Shown here piece by piece: positions 32,560 to 44,492 of a stretch of 60,000 nt of DNA (position 1 is its first letter; each line of letters begins with the position of its first letter). The notes beneath the pieces are model-generated. The model worked only from the letters and a program-made list of their open reading frames with translations, had not been told where the DNA came from and made no database searches. Where the stretch lies: the NCBI RefSeq assembly GCF_910592395.1, contig NC_088318.1:9674349-9734348 (forward strand), read 5' to 3'. The position numbers and the translations under genes are program-made. Origin of the DNA: Lineus longissimus (lineage: Eukaryota; Nemertea; Pilidiophora; Heteronemertea; Lineidae).

Positions 32560-34050
32560 TTAATCAAAAAGTGTATCAATGACAGCTTTGAGTGTTATGT
32601 ACAGGTTTCTAGCCTCATCTGGATCATTTGGCATCGCAAGACCAAGTTCGTTCATAAGTAAGCAGCAAAGATCATACATGTCCTTGTAACATTGAGACTT
32701 GAAGGAACACTCTCCCCGGCGAAGCTCGATCTTCATTTCATCAACATCGCAAAGGCCATCTTCAGCATCAAACAGCTCTGGCACGAAGTACATCATAAAA
32801 GGTCGTCCGTGTCGGAGATTGGTATTGTTGTACTTTCTGATTTTGTGTGTGTTCCAAAGCATGCAGACTTCGTCCAGCTCCTCCTGAAAATACAGAAAGC
32901 TATGATTGCTAAAACAGAGACCGCCTACTTGAGAAATGTAAAAATAACACGTAAATTACTTTGTCAATATAATATATGTAGATTAATTTGTCTAGTAGTG
33001 CCGGATGCCTTTGCCGTATAACCAAAAACACGCCCCATAAGCGACCATAGGGCCAAACATAGTGTGAAAATGCAATCTCAAATTCATTCAGTTTGCATGT
33101 ATGGCCAGTCCTTTTCATTCAATTTATGGTCATTGCCAATTTTTCAGTAACCAACAAAACCTTGCCAAAGTGGGATGGACATTCTGATCCGTCCGATTTT
33201 ACAGTAATGTTATATATATATATATATATAATGTCGTTACCTGTATCAGATTCATGTAGCAAAATCGTACCAACTCCTGGTCTTTCTTGTCGCCACTGAA
33301 ATGGCCTTGTCCTTCCAATTCCTTAAATAAGGCAATCCAATATTCAGCATTTTGCTTTCGCAGTATACCCCAAAATGACTCTATACGCTGATTTGCAGTA
33401 CTTTTTCCGTACTGAAAATTGCGTTCATCGTTCCTGTTGTTGTTCTCTCGAAGAAACGTTTGCATGTGTTCTATATGTCCATTTTCCGTTCCACGGTCGG
33501 CTCGAATGATTTTCGGGCAACCCTTGTGATCTTCAAGTGTCTTGATGAAGTAACCGCCTATGACGGCGGGATCACTGTTCGTCTTGTATGCTTCAAGCCA
33601 CAACATGTGCCTTGAAAACCCGTCAACACAGCCATGTACATGTATACAGATACCAAATGGCTTCAGTTTATCATAGCCATCAAGGTGCCACACATAATTG
33701 GGCCCCTTTACACGATATCTCCTTCTCACAAGTCTCCTACGCCTTCTCAGTTCAACACCCTCTGGGTCAAGATGCTTCAGAATTATTTTGACAGCTTCTT
33801 TGCTGACCACTAATCGATTGGTAATGCATTTCAAGTGCATAAATCTGTAGCCAAGAAGCTGTCCCGATTTAGCTAGCTCTCCGCTCACGAAGTCGACAAC
33901 ATCATTTAAATCGGAAAATGTCTTCCGCCTGTACAAACGTAGCCGTGAAAGAACTCTACGTACATTATAATCGAATCTCTGAGCGAGAACAGAGCATATT
34001 TCAGCTTGACTAAGTCCGAGATGGAACAGACTTTTCACGGTGTCATCCAT
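32560..34050 (-). CDS. rve-type (IS3-like) transposase of element Y, two exons
   Basis: Exon 1 is 34,050-33,241 (270 codons), exon 2 is 32,883-32,560 (108 codons with stop). The donor (ATACAG|GTAACG) and acceptor (TTTTCAG|GAGGAG) keep frame, giving 377 residues. Integrase-core motifs: WHLDGYDKLKPFG (Asp 1), IIRADRGTENG (Asp 2), and NQRIESFWGILRKQ (Glu). The N-terminal region has a helix-turn-helix look (LGLSQAEICSVLAQRF) and a basic patch (LRRRRRLVRRRYRVKG). The ATG is only a few bases inside the terminal repeat, so the promoter and binding iterons overlap. The frame looks intact. Confidence 0.82.
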
Positions 34051-34314
34051 GTTGAATGTTAAACGGCCTCGATTTCGTAACTCGATCGCCCGAGATAATA
34101 TCTCGATCGCCCGAGATAAGTAACTCGATCGCCCGAGATAATATCTCGATCGCCTGAGATAATATCTCGATCGCCCGAGATAATTAACTCGATCGCCTGA
34201 GATGATATCTCGATCGATCGAGATAATAAGTCCATCGATCGAGATATTTCATGAAAAAAAAAAATTTATGCTGAAAAAAAATAAATCATGTGATGTCCTT
34301 TCCCAGCCACCGTA
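34051..34314. repeat. Right terminal repeat of Y with palindromic iterons
   Basis: Six units of CTCGATCGCC(C/T)GAGAT and two variants (CTCGATCGATCGAGAT) at about 22-bp spacing between 34,081 and 34,245, then a poly-A/T run and the terminal GTCCTTTCCCAGCCACCGTA. The regular spacing near two helical turns suits clustered transposase binding sites. Confidence 0.85.
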
Positions 34315-35229
34315 CTCTCTCAAGTTGGTTTGTACCATTTTCAAACTGCTTTAACAAATGCGGTTCATTAATACCCTCGAAGTCGCTCTGGCCAAGCCGC
34401 ATTGGAATTCGTAGTGTGGCGTGCCTGATATGCATTGAGCATTGCATTCGCACTGCGCACGACGTAACCTCCTCTACCGCTCATGGCATTCTGTAAAGTG
34501 TCTGCAGCATACCTCACCCAAATGATGCAACTTCAGCATCCTCGGCGACTTTGCCCATTCAACCGAAAAAAATAAATGAACATAACTGTCATGAAGTAAA
34601 GATTAGAGAAGAATGGATAACTCAAAATAACCCCATAAATACCATGCCGACTTATCGGCGATGAATATCAGTCCTAAAGTCTCCTCCTTTCACCGCCGAA
34701 ATCAAGGGCCAGGAAATCCGTCGGACGAACCATCATAAACGGGTGGCCAATCAAATTGCTTTACACAAAGTAATTCAATGACGGCCTGAATTGTTAGTGC
34801 CAACCTCAGGATCAGGTTACCCTTCTTCTATACAACTTGCACTGTGCATTCGGGTCAGGTCAGCATCCCTGGAACCGTTATTCATTGAACACCTGGTCTT
34901 CATGGCTTTCAGTGCGTGTCTCGTGCGAAAACCACGAGTGAGTGTAATGTTATTGTTGTCGGGACATGGACGCGTGGGAAAGGAAGGGAATGCAGGGAGA
35001 CCACCGATCAGGGGGGGTGTTCTAAGCGGTGAAGTATGGATATACTCACAACGATGGTGGATCGGCATGAGAAATACATGTTTTTTAATCGCATGGTGCT
35101 CAATTGCAACTGACCCCCAGCCATTTGCAAGGGTCGCCATTAAAGGCACGACTGGATTACGAACAAAATGATACCTCTCCTCTCATCTTCGTACTTGCTA
35201 TAATAACTGAAGGTTGTATACTCATGTAT
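34315..35229. other. No recognisable gene
   Basis: Short frames are open on both strands at 34,790-35,170, but neither shows family features. I see no element ends. Confidence 0.45.
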
Positions 35230-35481
35230 GTATGTACCGATAGGTTATATCAATAGTAGTGTTCCACAAGGGTGTATCCTTGGCCCGCTTCTCTTCTAAA
35301 TGCATATTAACGATCTAAGTGATGTGGTTAAAAATTGTGTTTTGTATCTTTATGCTGATGACAGTTCATTATTTTTCCCGGCCTTGCCGAATTCTATTGA
35401 CTAAGCGCACCGTCTCATTCAAAATGACCTTGACAGTTTGTCAGCTTGGTCGGAGGTATGGAAACTTGATTTTAAAGCGTC

Positions 35482-36616
35482 AATGAAATGGCCAGGGCCA
35501 TTGTGCTCACCTCATGTGGAGGAAAGATGGATAAAGAGCATGGTATTGTGCCATGTAGTGTTAGGTTTGATGTAGGTCCAAGCAATTACAATGAATGAAT
35601 GAATGAATTCTACACTTATAGGGCGCCTTTCCGTGGTAGCACCACGCTCAAAGCGCCACCTCCCCGAAGAATTGATTAAAAAGCAATTTCCCCAAAATGG
35701 CCAATTTACAGTACATTCGACCTCTGTGGCCTTGAAAAGTAGGTCAAATCAAAGAAGACCCGGGTGACACATTGAATGGTTGTTAGAATTAGATGTACCT
35801 ATGATATAAAATTGGTGCCAATCGGGCAAGTCATTACTAGGAATAATGGCATTTTGAAGAATTTAGGATTTGACCCCCTCCCTGGAGGCCAAATGGCAAA
35901 TCTGATCGCACCAAACTTCGGTACCTGAGATCACCTGACCAAGGGGTACATGTGTACTTAATTTGTGATCAATAGTCATTGCAGTTAAGAAACATGCCAT
36001 AGTTACGGCCTGACGGCGAATTTACGCCATTTGACCTCTGTGACCTTGACAAGAAGGTCAAATTAAAAACCTGTGTGACATATACTGTATGGTGGTTAGA
36101 TGTACCCATGATATCAAATTGGTGGCAATCGGGCAAGAAGTTAAGGAATAATCACATTTTTAAGGTTTTTGGATTTTGCCCCCTGGTGGTCAAGTGGTGA
36201 ATCATATTGGACCAAACTTTGGTCCCTGAGATCACCTGACTAAGGGGTAAATGTGTACCAAATTTGGTATCAATAGTCATTGCAGTTTAGAAACGTGCCA
36301 TCGTTACATCCTAACGGCTAATTTACACCATTTGACCTATGTGACCTTGAAAAGGAGGTCAAATCAAAAACCCGGAGGATATATGATGCACCTTTGCTAG
36401 AAGTATCTACCATATTTTTTTCAAAATTTCCCGACTACTATTAAGGGAGATATTGCATATTTTCACTTTTAACGTTTGGCCCCCTGGTGGCCAAACCATG
36501 AAACGAATCGGACCGAAACTTGGTCTCCCAGGTGTCATTACATAAGGGTACATGTGTACCAAGTTTCAACTCAATAGCTCTAACAGTTACGAAACGTGCC
36601 CTGCTAACGGACGACG

Positions 36617-36684
<68 letters not shown>

Positions 36685-36740
36685 ACGACGGACGCCACGG
36701 TATGGGATAAGCTCACCTCTGCTAAGAGGTGAGCTAAAAA
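35482..36740 (+). repeat. Dispersed ~1.14-kb repeat, copy 1 (with a nested ~105-bp insertion)
   Basis: Starts AATGAAATGGCCAGGGCCAT and ends GCTCACCTCTGCTAAGAGGT then GAGCTAAAAA. Inside are three ~300-bp related units, each opening AATTTAC...TTGACCT...TGTGACCTTGA (near 35,700, 36,015 and 36,315), then an (ACG)n tract at 36,605-36,690. It sits in the middle of LINE coding sequence. Compared with copies 2 and 3 it has an extra 105 bp at about 35,593-35,687. Confidence 0.92.
35593..35687 (+). mobile_element. Short SINE-like insertion in repeat copy 1
   Basis: Present only in copy 1, between ...TTACAAT and TTCCCC. It starts with (GAAT)n and contains TTATAGGGCGCCTTTCCGTG and CTCAAAGCGCC, words common at 3' ends of invertebrate LINE/SINE families. 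CAAT occurs at both borders and may be the target duplication. Confidence 0.6.
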
Positions 36741-37190
36741 GCAAAGAGGTCATATTTTATTATCCACGTAAAACTATTCATAACCACCCACCGCTGTCTA
36801 AGTAATGTTATTCCCAGGGGACCATTCCATAAGCAACTTGGTGTTACACTTGATGATTGTTTGACTTTTAGCATGCATATCAACAATATTGTAGTGAAAT
36901 GTAACAACATGTTAAATCTACTCAAGGCTTTGAAGTTTACTGTTCACTCTAGGCACCTAGAACGCACGTATCTATCATTTATATTACCTCACCTTGAATA
37001 TGGATCTATCAGTTTTGATTTTACAGGGTTTGTTATCACAATCCGACCAAATCCACTATAGTAGCTAATATAGTCAGCGGATGTATTCATGGGACTAACA
37101 CCCAAAAGGTTTTTAAGTGTTTGGATTGGATGACACTTACCCAGGCGTAGGGAAAAAAAGAAAGGTCCTCATGTATGAGGTCCAGCCGGT

Positions 37191-37805
37191 ATGGTACCAT
37201 GCTATGTTAATGAAATTTTTAATATTTATCGTAATCCAACGCCTCCTGGTCGTTTAAGAACCCAAAGAGAGTATGTAATACCCCCTAGAACATCTGCAAG
37301 ATTTAGCAAGTCAACTGTGCCTAGTGTAATTAGAGATTGGGATTCTGTGCCTGCAAATATAAAAAACTGTTTCTCAAGAAACTCATACAATATCCGAATT
37401 TTTCTGAGAGGTAAACAGAACCTCACTTCTACAAAATTGGCGCTAAACCGCAAAAATGAACTTTCTCTCAATAGAACAAAGTGTGATTTAGAATTCCGGA
37501 GTCACTCTTATTCCCTCAATTTTACAAATGTTTTTAGCCCATCTTGTAATTGCGGGGCTCATTCTCAATCCACTAAACACCTTCTCTTCAATTGCCCTTT
37601 ATTAGATGATGTGCGTAATGATTTCTTTGATGATCCTGGTTTGCTGCCACATCTTACAACTGTTAAGTTTTTCAATCTACGTGTTGATGAGAGGCTCCAT
37701 TTTCTTCTAAATGGTCATCTTTCATTGGACCTGAATGCAAACAGGTATGTTGTAGAAAAAACGGCCACATTTCTTAGTAATACCATCACCCTTTCTGGTA
37801 ATTAA
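37191..37805 (+). pseudogene. LINE C-terminal region with zinc-knuckle-like Cys/His motif
   Basis: About 204 codons. Begins with a segment like the usual LINE tail (RDWDSVPANIKNCFSRNSY) and contains CNCGAHSQSTKHLLFNCP, a CxC...H...C knuckle shared by many non-LTR retrotransposon C-termini. It is the final part of the reverse-transcriptase gene that starts upstream; the frame is closed by stops near 37,060-37,180, so no complete protein is made. The poly-A-like end follows 230 bp later. Confidence 0.75.
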
Positions 37806-38047
37806 TTCCAGAACAATGGAACCCCTCACTAACATTCACGTTGTATAAACTATTACAATTCATGTTACTTTGCCTCTACTTGAATTCTTTTCTTTCTTTT
37901 AAAAGTCTGTTACATTTTTGATTTAACTTGTATTACGTATATTTTCTGTAACCAGGGCTAATGATGCTTCCAGCCTAAGCCCTGGCAATTTCCTTATAGT
38001 GTAACGTTGTTTTTGAAGATAATAAAGAATACCAAATTTAAAAAAAA

Positions 38048-40911
38048 ATAACTGAGCTACTTTGATTTTTGTGAAAGGGAAAAACTATGCAAATTTATAT
38101 ATTCTCCATTTATTTAATTGATCACATAGATGGGCTTGATAATCTCAAAGAAACAAATTTTTAATCAGCTCGATTGACAAATTTTTTTTGGGGGGAATAA
38201 ATATTCCCCAAAATGAAATAAAATAATTCAGGTAGAAGCAATCCGATAAGTTCAACGGTCAATGAATTAGAGCTAATTTAATTCCAAAAAGCCCCCTATA
38301 TTCAAAATTAGAACTAAGTGCTAGTCTTTCTAACCAATAACTAGTTTAACATTCATCTTTAATCCATATTTGTTGCTGATAAAAATGATTATTTTCATGG
38401 TTTCCATTGCCACAGTTTGCTCTCATGGGTGCATATGTTTAGTCTCCCCCGTCACGATCCTTGGGGAGGCCAGGCGCTCCATTTGTAACGGTTTTCGTGG
38501 CCAAAAAGACACGGGAATACTAATTCTGAACACGATATTTAATACTGCGAATTGGTCAATCTTTACAATATCGCCGTATGCGATTACAAATTAGTTAACA
38601 CATGGGCGCATGGCGGCACCATCAGACGGCCAGGAGCGCGATATATGAAATACCATACATCACCCCCCTCCCGAGCGTATGATAGCCCCGGCCATACGCC
38701 ACCAAAGAGCGAAAAAAAAAAAGAAGTACAAAATGACACGCAAAGTCACAACTAGGACGCGTAACTGGTACAATCCAAAAACTTATCAAAAAACGGTCGC
38801 CTGTACCAGCATGCTTATACATTTTAAACTTTTAAAGAGAATCATCAGCAATGCCCATTCACAAGTTGTGTCATAAAACTAAAGCTGGGATTCACAGATA
38901 TTACAAGTACAGATGTTACGTAATAACCCAGAACGATTTACCGAATAAAAGACGCCTGATCTGAAAAATTCTCCTGCCTCAAGGCTGGGAGGGACATGCC
39001 AAAACCTGAGTTGAATTCCTGGTTAGGCGCCAACTCGAAGCCCGAAGACCAAAAATGCAAAACGCAAGGACCAATTCCCCAAATCAGGGTAACCAAAACA
39101 GGATATCGAATATTACAGAATACATGTAGAACACATGAAGGGTTACATATTGCACATTAAAATTAACGCATGACATGACTGTTGACCACTGAACCATCCA
39201 TCACGCATGAGGCACACAGATACACCTCAGTCCTCAGACACTCATACACCGAAGCTGCAGTCATTAGGTGGTAAAAAACAAATGGTCAACAAATACCAAA
39301 TATGCATAAAATGCATTTATACAAAAGTACTACCAGGCATGATAATATTGCCCATGAGGATGAACACAACTAGTGAATACTGTCACATTACCAGAGTCAC
39401 ATAAGATATACTAAGTACCTGAGCATCAAAATTAATATCAAAAATACTTAATCCCTGTGAAAACTTCACACAGAATAATGCAACCTACTACAATGCCAGT
39501 TAACCCTGGACATAAAAGTGATGGAAATGCCATCCAAGTTAACATACAAGTAAAAGCATACATATGTATCAAAAATATAACAAAGCAAATCCCTAGCAGT
39601 ACTGTCAGCAGTACCGCTTTACCCTGAGCTGACTAATCACGGACCCAAGACTGTCCTTACTCAAAAGTGTCTGACACACAAACGTTCAGCTTATTGCTAT
39701 CCGAAAATGCATGCATTATCAAAAGATGCCTGAAACGCCTATAACACGTCAAATTATGACACTAGTCAACTACAAATAGTCAAGATAGGAACTCTCAGAT
39801 TATAGATGTAACTCGGTCTGAACAAAATGGATCAAAATAGCAATTACCAGCAACTTGCTGCAGAACTCGGTTCTATACGACAAATCCTAACAATAGTCAC
39901 ACAAATTATACAATGCCAATATCCCTACAAGATACAAGATCATACAAAATAACAGTTTCTACTTGGTATGCTTTAAAGTTGGTTAACAATAGAAGTTTCA
40001 GTCACTCTAATGCAAATACTTAGATGTACTAACAGGTACCATACAATCACAGTTATCCTTACTCAAAATTGTCCAATCCCAATAACAGGCCAGAGCAGGA
40101 TAAAAATACTGTAATCCCAGGGCAAACTACCAGATCATAGCCCATAATGTCTGCAACAATATCAGTGACATTCCTACTAAAACTCAACTTCACCATTTCC
40201 ATATCAGTAACTATTCCAAGTAAAGTTACAAAACACCCCTGATCTTAACCTGATCAAGAAATGAGCACATACATGTACATTATACAAAGTATTACAAATT
40301 ATCAAACAATTGAACAAAACTGTACAAAATATGTTTGCACTCTCAGTAATCAAAATGAGACATGACTACTGTCACACTTACTTGGCAAATCACTAAGATG
40401 ACAACACTAGTTGCCAAAAGTCTTTAATGGGTATCCTGCAAATCAGAAAGGTACCCGTATAACTATGGACCATCATCACACTGTTTGCTGAGTGGTCAGA
40501 GACAAATATCACGGCCAGCAGTTAAAACCAAATCACAGTACAAGTTGACCACAGTAACAATATCAAAACTCAGTTCCAAATGACCAGCTAGTGTATTTAG
40601 GCTTAATCACATTTACTACACCCTACAAGTGCAGTCACTAACTCTGGTCCGGAACCTTAACATGTATCAGTATTTCAACAATAGAAGTATCACGGGTTTA
40701 CCAAGACCTGTCAAAATGAGTAAACACAACACACACACCGATACACTCTACAGTGCTGCTGCAGCACTGACTGACAAACACACTCACTCACACATTCAAA
40801 GACACGTGACAGTCTCCAAAAACCCAAACACTTCCATGTAGGCTACTCGGGTCACACTTGACCTGGTCAGAGTCGGAAAGAAAACATGCTGCCAGAGGAT
40901 CATATGTCACC
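38048..40911. other. No recognisable gene; possibly 3' region or LTR of the gypsy element
   Basis: About 2.9 kb of AT-rich sequence without a significant frame. It lies downstream of the minus-strand gypsy integrase, so it may hold that element's 3' untranslated region and LTR, but I could not find the paired LTR by eye. Confidence 0.4.
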
Positions 40912-42956
40912 TTACCCGTCATCCAGAGTGATTCCATTCGCACGCCTAAGCTTGTCTGCATGGGTCCTCATAGTTTCTCCGTCTTTATTCACTTGAAGTA
41001 GGACAGTAAAGTCTTCGTTCAGTGTCTTTACTTTGTAAGGTCCAAGCCATGGACGATGCTTGTCTCCTTTGAAGCTTTTCCTCGGATTGAAATACCATAC
41101 TGCCTGACTCTCCTGTAGTGATCTATATTTAGGCGAAGCCGTTTCATACTGCTTTTTCTGTATTTGTTGTGCCGCCTTCAGACGCTCCCTCACAATTGCA
41201 TAGGCCTTGTGAAATTTTGCTTCTAAGTCAATGACATAAGTAGGTACATCCTGTGATTTCTCTGAAGGCGAATTATACATAAGATCCAAAGGGAGACGCA
41301 TTTCCCGAGAGGTCACAAGGAAATGAGGAGTTTCACCAGTGCTCGCGTGCACAGAGGACCGGTAGGCCATCAGAAATATTGGTAACATCAAATCCCAAGA
41401 TCCAGTGCTCTCCTTGTGATCTTCAACATAGGTTTTCATGATACTCTTGAGCACTTTATTGAAATTTTCCACCAGCCCATTGTCTTATTAACCTGCAACT
41501 TCTGCATGAGACATGAATATAAATCTGATGTAAATTGGGCTCCTCTGTCACTATGAATGATATGCATGCAGCCAAATCTAGATACAAGTTCCCGAATGAT
41601 GGCGTTACATATTTCCTCTGTCTCCATTGTACGTAAGGGTGCTGCCTCGACCCACTTTGTGAAATTGTCTTCCATTGTGACTGCATACAAGAATCCTCTG
41701 GGTGTACGCTTCAACGGTCCAATGAGATCTATACTAATCCGTTCAAATGCTTCTCCAAATAGTTGTTGTGTTAATGGAGTTTTGTTCTTGCGATGCGGTC
41801 GCTTGGCAAGATTGCACGTGCGGCACCTGGAAACAAATCTCATGACGTCCTTGCGCCAGCCTACCCAATAGAATCTGTCCTTGATCCGATGCATAGTTTT
41901 GAACGTTCCGAGATGGCCAGCAGTTGGATCGCAATGTAATTGCTGCAGAACTTCCTCTTTCATGTTCCTAGGTAAAACTAACTGAATCCTGTCAGATCCT
42001 CCAGGTGTGACTAGTTTCCTGTATAACAAACCATCCCTAACAAAATGATTCCTCCAATGTTGGCGAAGTGCCTTTACACTGAGACTTTCAGATGAGATAG
42101 TCCGGAAACTTAGATAGTCAGTATCCGCAATTTTTAATTGCGAAATAGGAGCAATGTCGGGATCAGTGTTCTGTAAGTTGCCTATCCTTTTCAACAGATC
42201 ATTCTGAACAGGACTGGGCTTAGCCGCAGGCGATGATGTTGTCTGCTCATGTGATGTTTGCGTAGCTAAGTCCTTTGCTCTCACCCTAGCCAGTACAACA
42301 TTGCAGGTCATCATCAAATCGTCCACTGTTTCTTCTATAGCGTCATCCATGGTTCGAGTGTGGGGACACGGTGGTGAATCAGTGGATGGAGATTTCTTCA
42401 GTTTCCTAGGTTTTCCTTTATATGGTTGGCGTGGAGGGGGTTCATCACGGCCACATTGAGAACATGGGATCCTACTCATTGCATCCGCATTGACATGTTT
42501 CCTGCCAGGTCGATGTACGAGATCATATTTAAAAGAAGACATAAAAAGTTGCCAGCGCTGTATCTGGTCATTGCTCTCGGTCAGAGTCAGAAGATGGCTA
42601 ACAGCGGCATTATCCGTCCTGATGGTAAAATGTTGGCCATAGAGGTAGGGTTTGAAATGTTGTACTGAGCGAATGACTGACAAAAACTCCTTCTTTGTGA
42701 TGCAATAATTACGTTCAGCGTCAGATAATAACCTTGAGAAATAACCGATCACGCGTTCCTCTCCTGATATAAGCTGACTCAGCACACTTCCGATCCCTGA
42801 ATTTGAGGCATCCGTATCCAGATCCAAAGGTTGACCGCGCTCAACGTTGCTTAACTTCCACTCTGGGGCCAACGCGCCAACCACTGGGCCATAAAGGAAT
42901 TCCCTCATGGCCGGCGGGTTAAGCCGTGCCATATACCTAGGGGTACTATACATCAT
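40912..42956 (-). pseudogene. Gypsy RNase H and integrase
   Basis: From 42,956 down: an RNase H domain starting LDLDTDASNSGIGSVLSQ, with YCITKKEFLSVI and FTIRTDNAAVSHLL and closing HRPGRKHVNADAMSR. Then the integrase zinc domain (H in CDPTAGHLGTFKTMHRIKDRFYW; CRTCNLAK), and catalytic ISIDLIGPL (Asp 1) and IIHSDRGAQFTS (Asp 2). The frame breaks near 41,470; the Glu motif (ENFNKVLKSIM) and a chromo-like tail (VWYFNPRKSFKGDKHRPW, LGPYKVKTL) continue in the frame 41,472-40,912. The identification is firm; the frameshift makes it inactive. Confidence 0.9.
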
Positions 42957-42958
42957 TC

Positions 42959-43203
42959 CCCCCTTCGGACAGAGATGGATCGTCCGCGATCCTACTTAGC
43001 GCTTCATGCGTCTCAGTACCGAACTACAAATCCAGAGCTCGCATCGCGTGGGAAGGTCTGCCAGATGTATTATACGCGCCGGTCACCGATCCAAAGGTTG
43101 ACCGCGCTCAACGTTGCTTAACTTCCACTCTGGGGCCAACGCGCCAACCACTGGGCCATAAAGGAATTCCCTTCAGGTATGTCGTTAAATACGCTTGAGT
43201 GGG
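42959..43203 (+). repeat. Inverted repeat, inner copy (gypsy region)
   Basis: About 243 bp, from CCCCTTCGGACAGAGATGGA to GTATGTCGTTAAATACGCTT then GAGTGGG. It is the near-perfect reverse complement of 44,238-44,483. An 81-bp part (CAAAGGTTGACCGCGCTCAA to AAAGGAATTCCCT) also occurs in direct orientation at 42,826-42,906, inside the pol frame. Confidence 0.93.
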
Positions 43204-43259
43204 TCGGTGAGTAATGTGAGCTGTCACGCCAGCACCTCCACTCACCTCGAAGGTCCGGC

Positions 43260-44204
43260 CTAACCGTTTAACGTCGTCTGCTCTTTATCCTTCTGCTCTG
43301 GCCGGATCTTTTGGCGAAAGTATTCCTCGGCCCTATCACACCTTCTCCAATAATGGCCAGGCTGACCGCAAATGTAACAATTCGATCCAAAGCGACGATC
43401 ACCGGCATTGTACCTATTTCCTCGACCTCGTCCACTCTGTCCTCTCCCCCTACCGCGATGGTCCGAATGCTGAGGTGTGGGCTGTGTCTCCGGTTGAACT
43501 GCAGCCACGGAAATGGGAGTGGTGGTGGTATTCATTGTCGGCTGGTTAGTTAACAGAAGGTGACTCTCGTATGCCTTAGCATGCTTCAATACTGCATCTA
43601 GAGACTCATTCTTATATTGGTACAGCTTGTCTCCTAGGGGGTAGCTCTAAGGGCTAGGTAGAATTGAAGGCCTAGGTCCTGTTGAAACTTTCCGTAAGCC
43701 CTCTTGCTGTACAGCTGCAACCGAAATGCAAGATCATCTAGCGTCTCATCCTGCTCCCGGTGGAGGTCTCTCAGTCGTACAGCCCAATCAGATCTCTCTC
43801 CAATATAATTTTCCGTTAGAGCATCCACAACACTCTCAAACGTCACTGCTCTACCCTGTAGGTCTAAAGCGGCTAGAACCTTCGCACTCCAACTTCTCTC
43901 GTAGCAAGTTAAGCTTCTCCTCTGAGCTCCATCCCAGTGTCACCGCGTTGAAATTGGCCATGTACGCCTCAAAGTCAAGCTTCGAATCGTCATACACCGG
44001 TAGCTTAGGAATTCTCCTCGATTGGTTGGCAGGACGTTCCACAAAAGAGCAATTGCTGTACGTATTATTGACGACAGGTTCCGGCACCTGATGATTAGGT
44101 GTCTGGATCAAAGGCGTTCGAACAATCTGTTGGGCGTCCTCCTGAGTCCTCTCTCGTGGTGCAGATGATGATCGATGAGAACTTGGTGGGTCCGGGTTCG
44201 GCAT
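43260..44204 (-). pseudogene. Gag-like protein with CCHC zinc knuckle
   Basis: Three adjoining minus-strand pieces in different frames: 44,204-43,851 (MPNPDPPSSHRSSSA start, then LPVYDDSKLDFEAYMANFN), 43,846-43,634 (WAVRLRDLHREQDETLDDLA, a gag helix segment) and 43,589-43,260 (RGRGRGQSGRGRGNR, then CYICGQPGHYWRRC, a CCHC knuckle). The domain order is that of gypsy Gag: capsid-like helices followed by a nucleic-acid-binding knuckle. Two frameshifts break it. Confidence 0.82.
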
Positions 44205-44237
44205 GGTGGGCTGTGGCTGTGGGCCAGAAGCGATCCA

Positions 44238-44483
44238 CCCAACTCAAGCGTATTTAACGACATACCTGAAGGGAATTCCTTTATGGCCCAGTGGTTGGCG
44301 CGTTGGCCCCAGAGTGGAAGATAAGCAACGTTGAGCGCGGTCAACCTTTGGATCGGTGACCGGCGCGTATAATACATCTGGCAGACCTTCCCACGCGATG
44401 CGAGCTCTGGATTTGTAGTTTGGTACTGAGACGCATGAAGCGCTAAGTAGGATCGCGGACGATCCATCTCTGTCCGAAGGGGT
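44238..44483 (-). repeat. Inverted repeat, outer copy (gypsy region)
   Basis: Reverse complement of 42,959-43,203 with few mismatches. Towards the gag gene it continues TTGGGTGGATCGCTTCTGGC, which could be a primer-binding-site-like stretch, so these repeats may be LTR copies of the gag-bearing insertion. Confidence 0.9.
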
Positions 44484-44492
44484 GAATCTGGC

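Larger units (their letters stand above)
25914..34314 (-). mobile_element. IS3-like rve transposon Y (IS3EU-like candidate) with long inverted repeats
   Basis: Ends are TACGGTGGCTTGGAAAGGAC at 25,914 and its inverted match ending at 34,314 (one mismatch in the first 14), flanked by CTCT at 25,910-25,913 and 34,315-34,318. Each terminal repeat is about 260 bp and contains a T-rich run followed by palindromic CTCGATCGCCCGAG iterons. The left repeat is split by Harbinger Z. Without Z the element is about 3.3 kb, with one transposase gene starting right at the inner edge of the right repeat. The IS3EU name is from general resemblance only. Confidence 0.75.
35230..38047 (+). mobile_element. Non-LTR retrotransposon remnant, interrupted by dispersed repeat copy 1
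   Basis: A reverse-transcriptase piece lies at 35,235-35,485 (VPQGCILGPLLF, LYADDSSLFF, then LSAWSEVWKLDF), with in-frame stops. After the 35,482-36,740 repeat the same coding sequence resumes at 36,750 (FHKQLGVTLDDCLTFSMHI; LPHLEYGSISFD). It ends with a C-terminal region at 37,191-37,805 and a tail AATACCAAATTTAAAAAAAA at 38,030-38,047, the poly-A-like 3' end. The 5' part is missing. Confidence 0.82.

Noticed and set aside
34062-34245. Regularly spaced 22-bp palindromic units, CRISPR-like at first sight
   Set aside because: The intervals are only about 6-8 bp and themselves repeated, there are no spacers or cas genes, and the array mirrors the other end of a eukaryotic transposon.
34791-35171. 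Frame of 126 codons, and a 110-codon frame on the opposite strand
   Set aside because: Both strands are open over the same bases, no family features are seen, and composition looks random.
36441-36732. Open frames with long Arg runs (also at 55,022-55,270 and 56,231-56,611)
   Set aside because: Produced by the (ACG)n tract of the dispersed repeat on both strands; no independent coding evidence.
44270-44352. tRNA-like word TGGCCCAGTGGTTGGCGCGT
   Set aside because: Box A-like sequence is present, but there is no acceptable box B or cloverleaf; it is part of the gypsy-region repeat.
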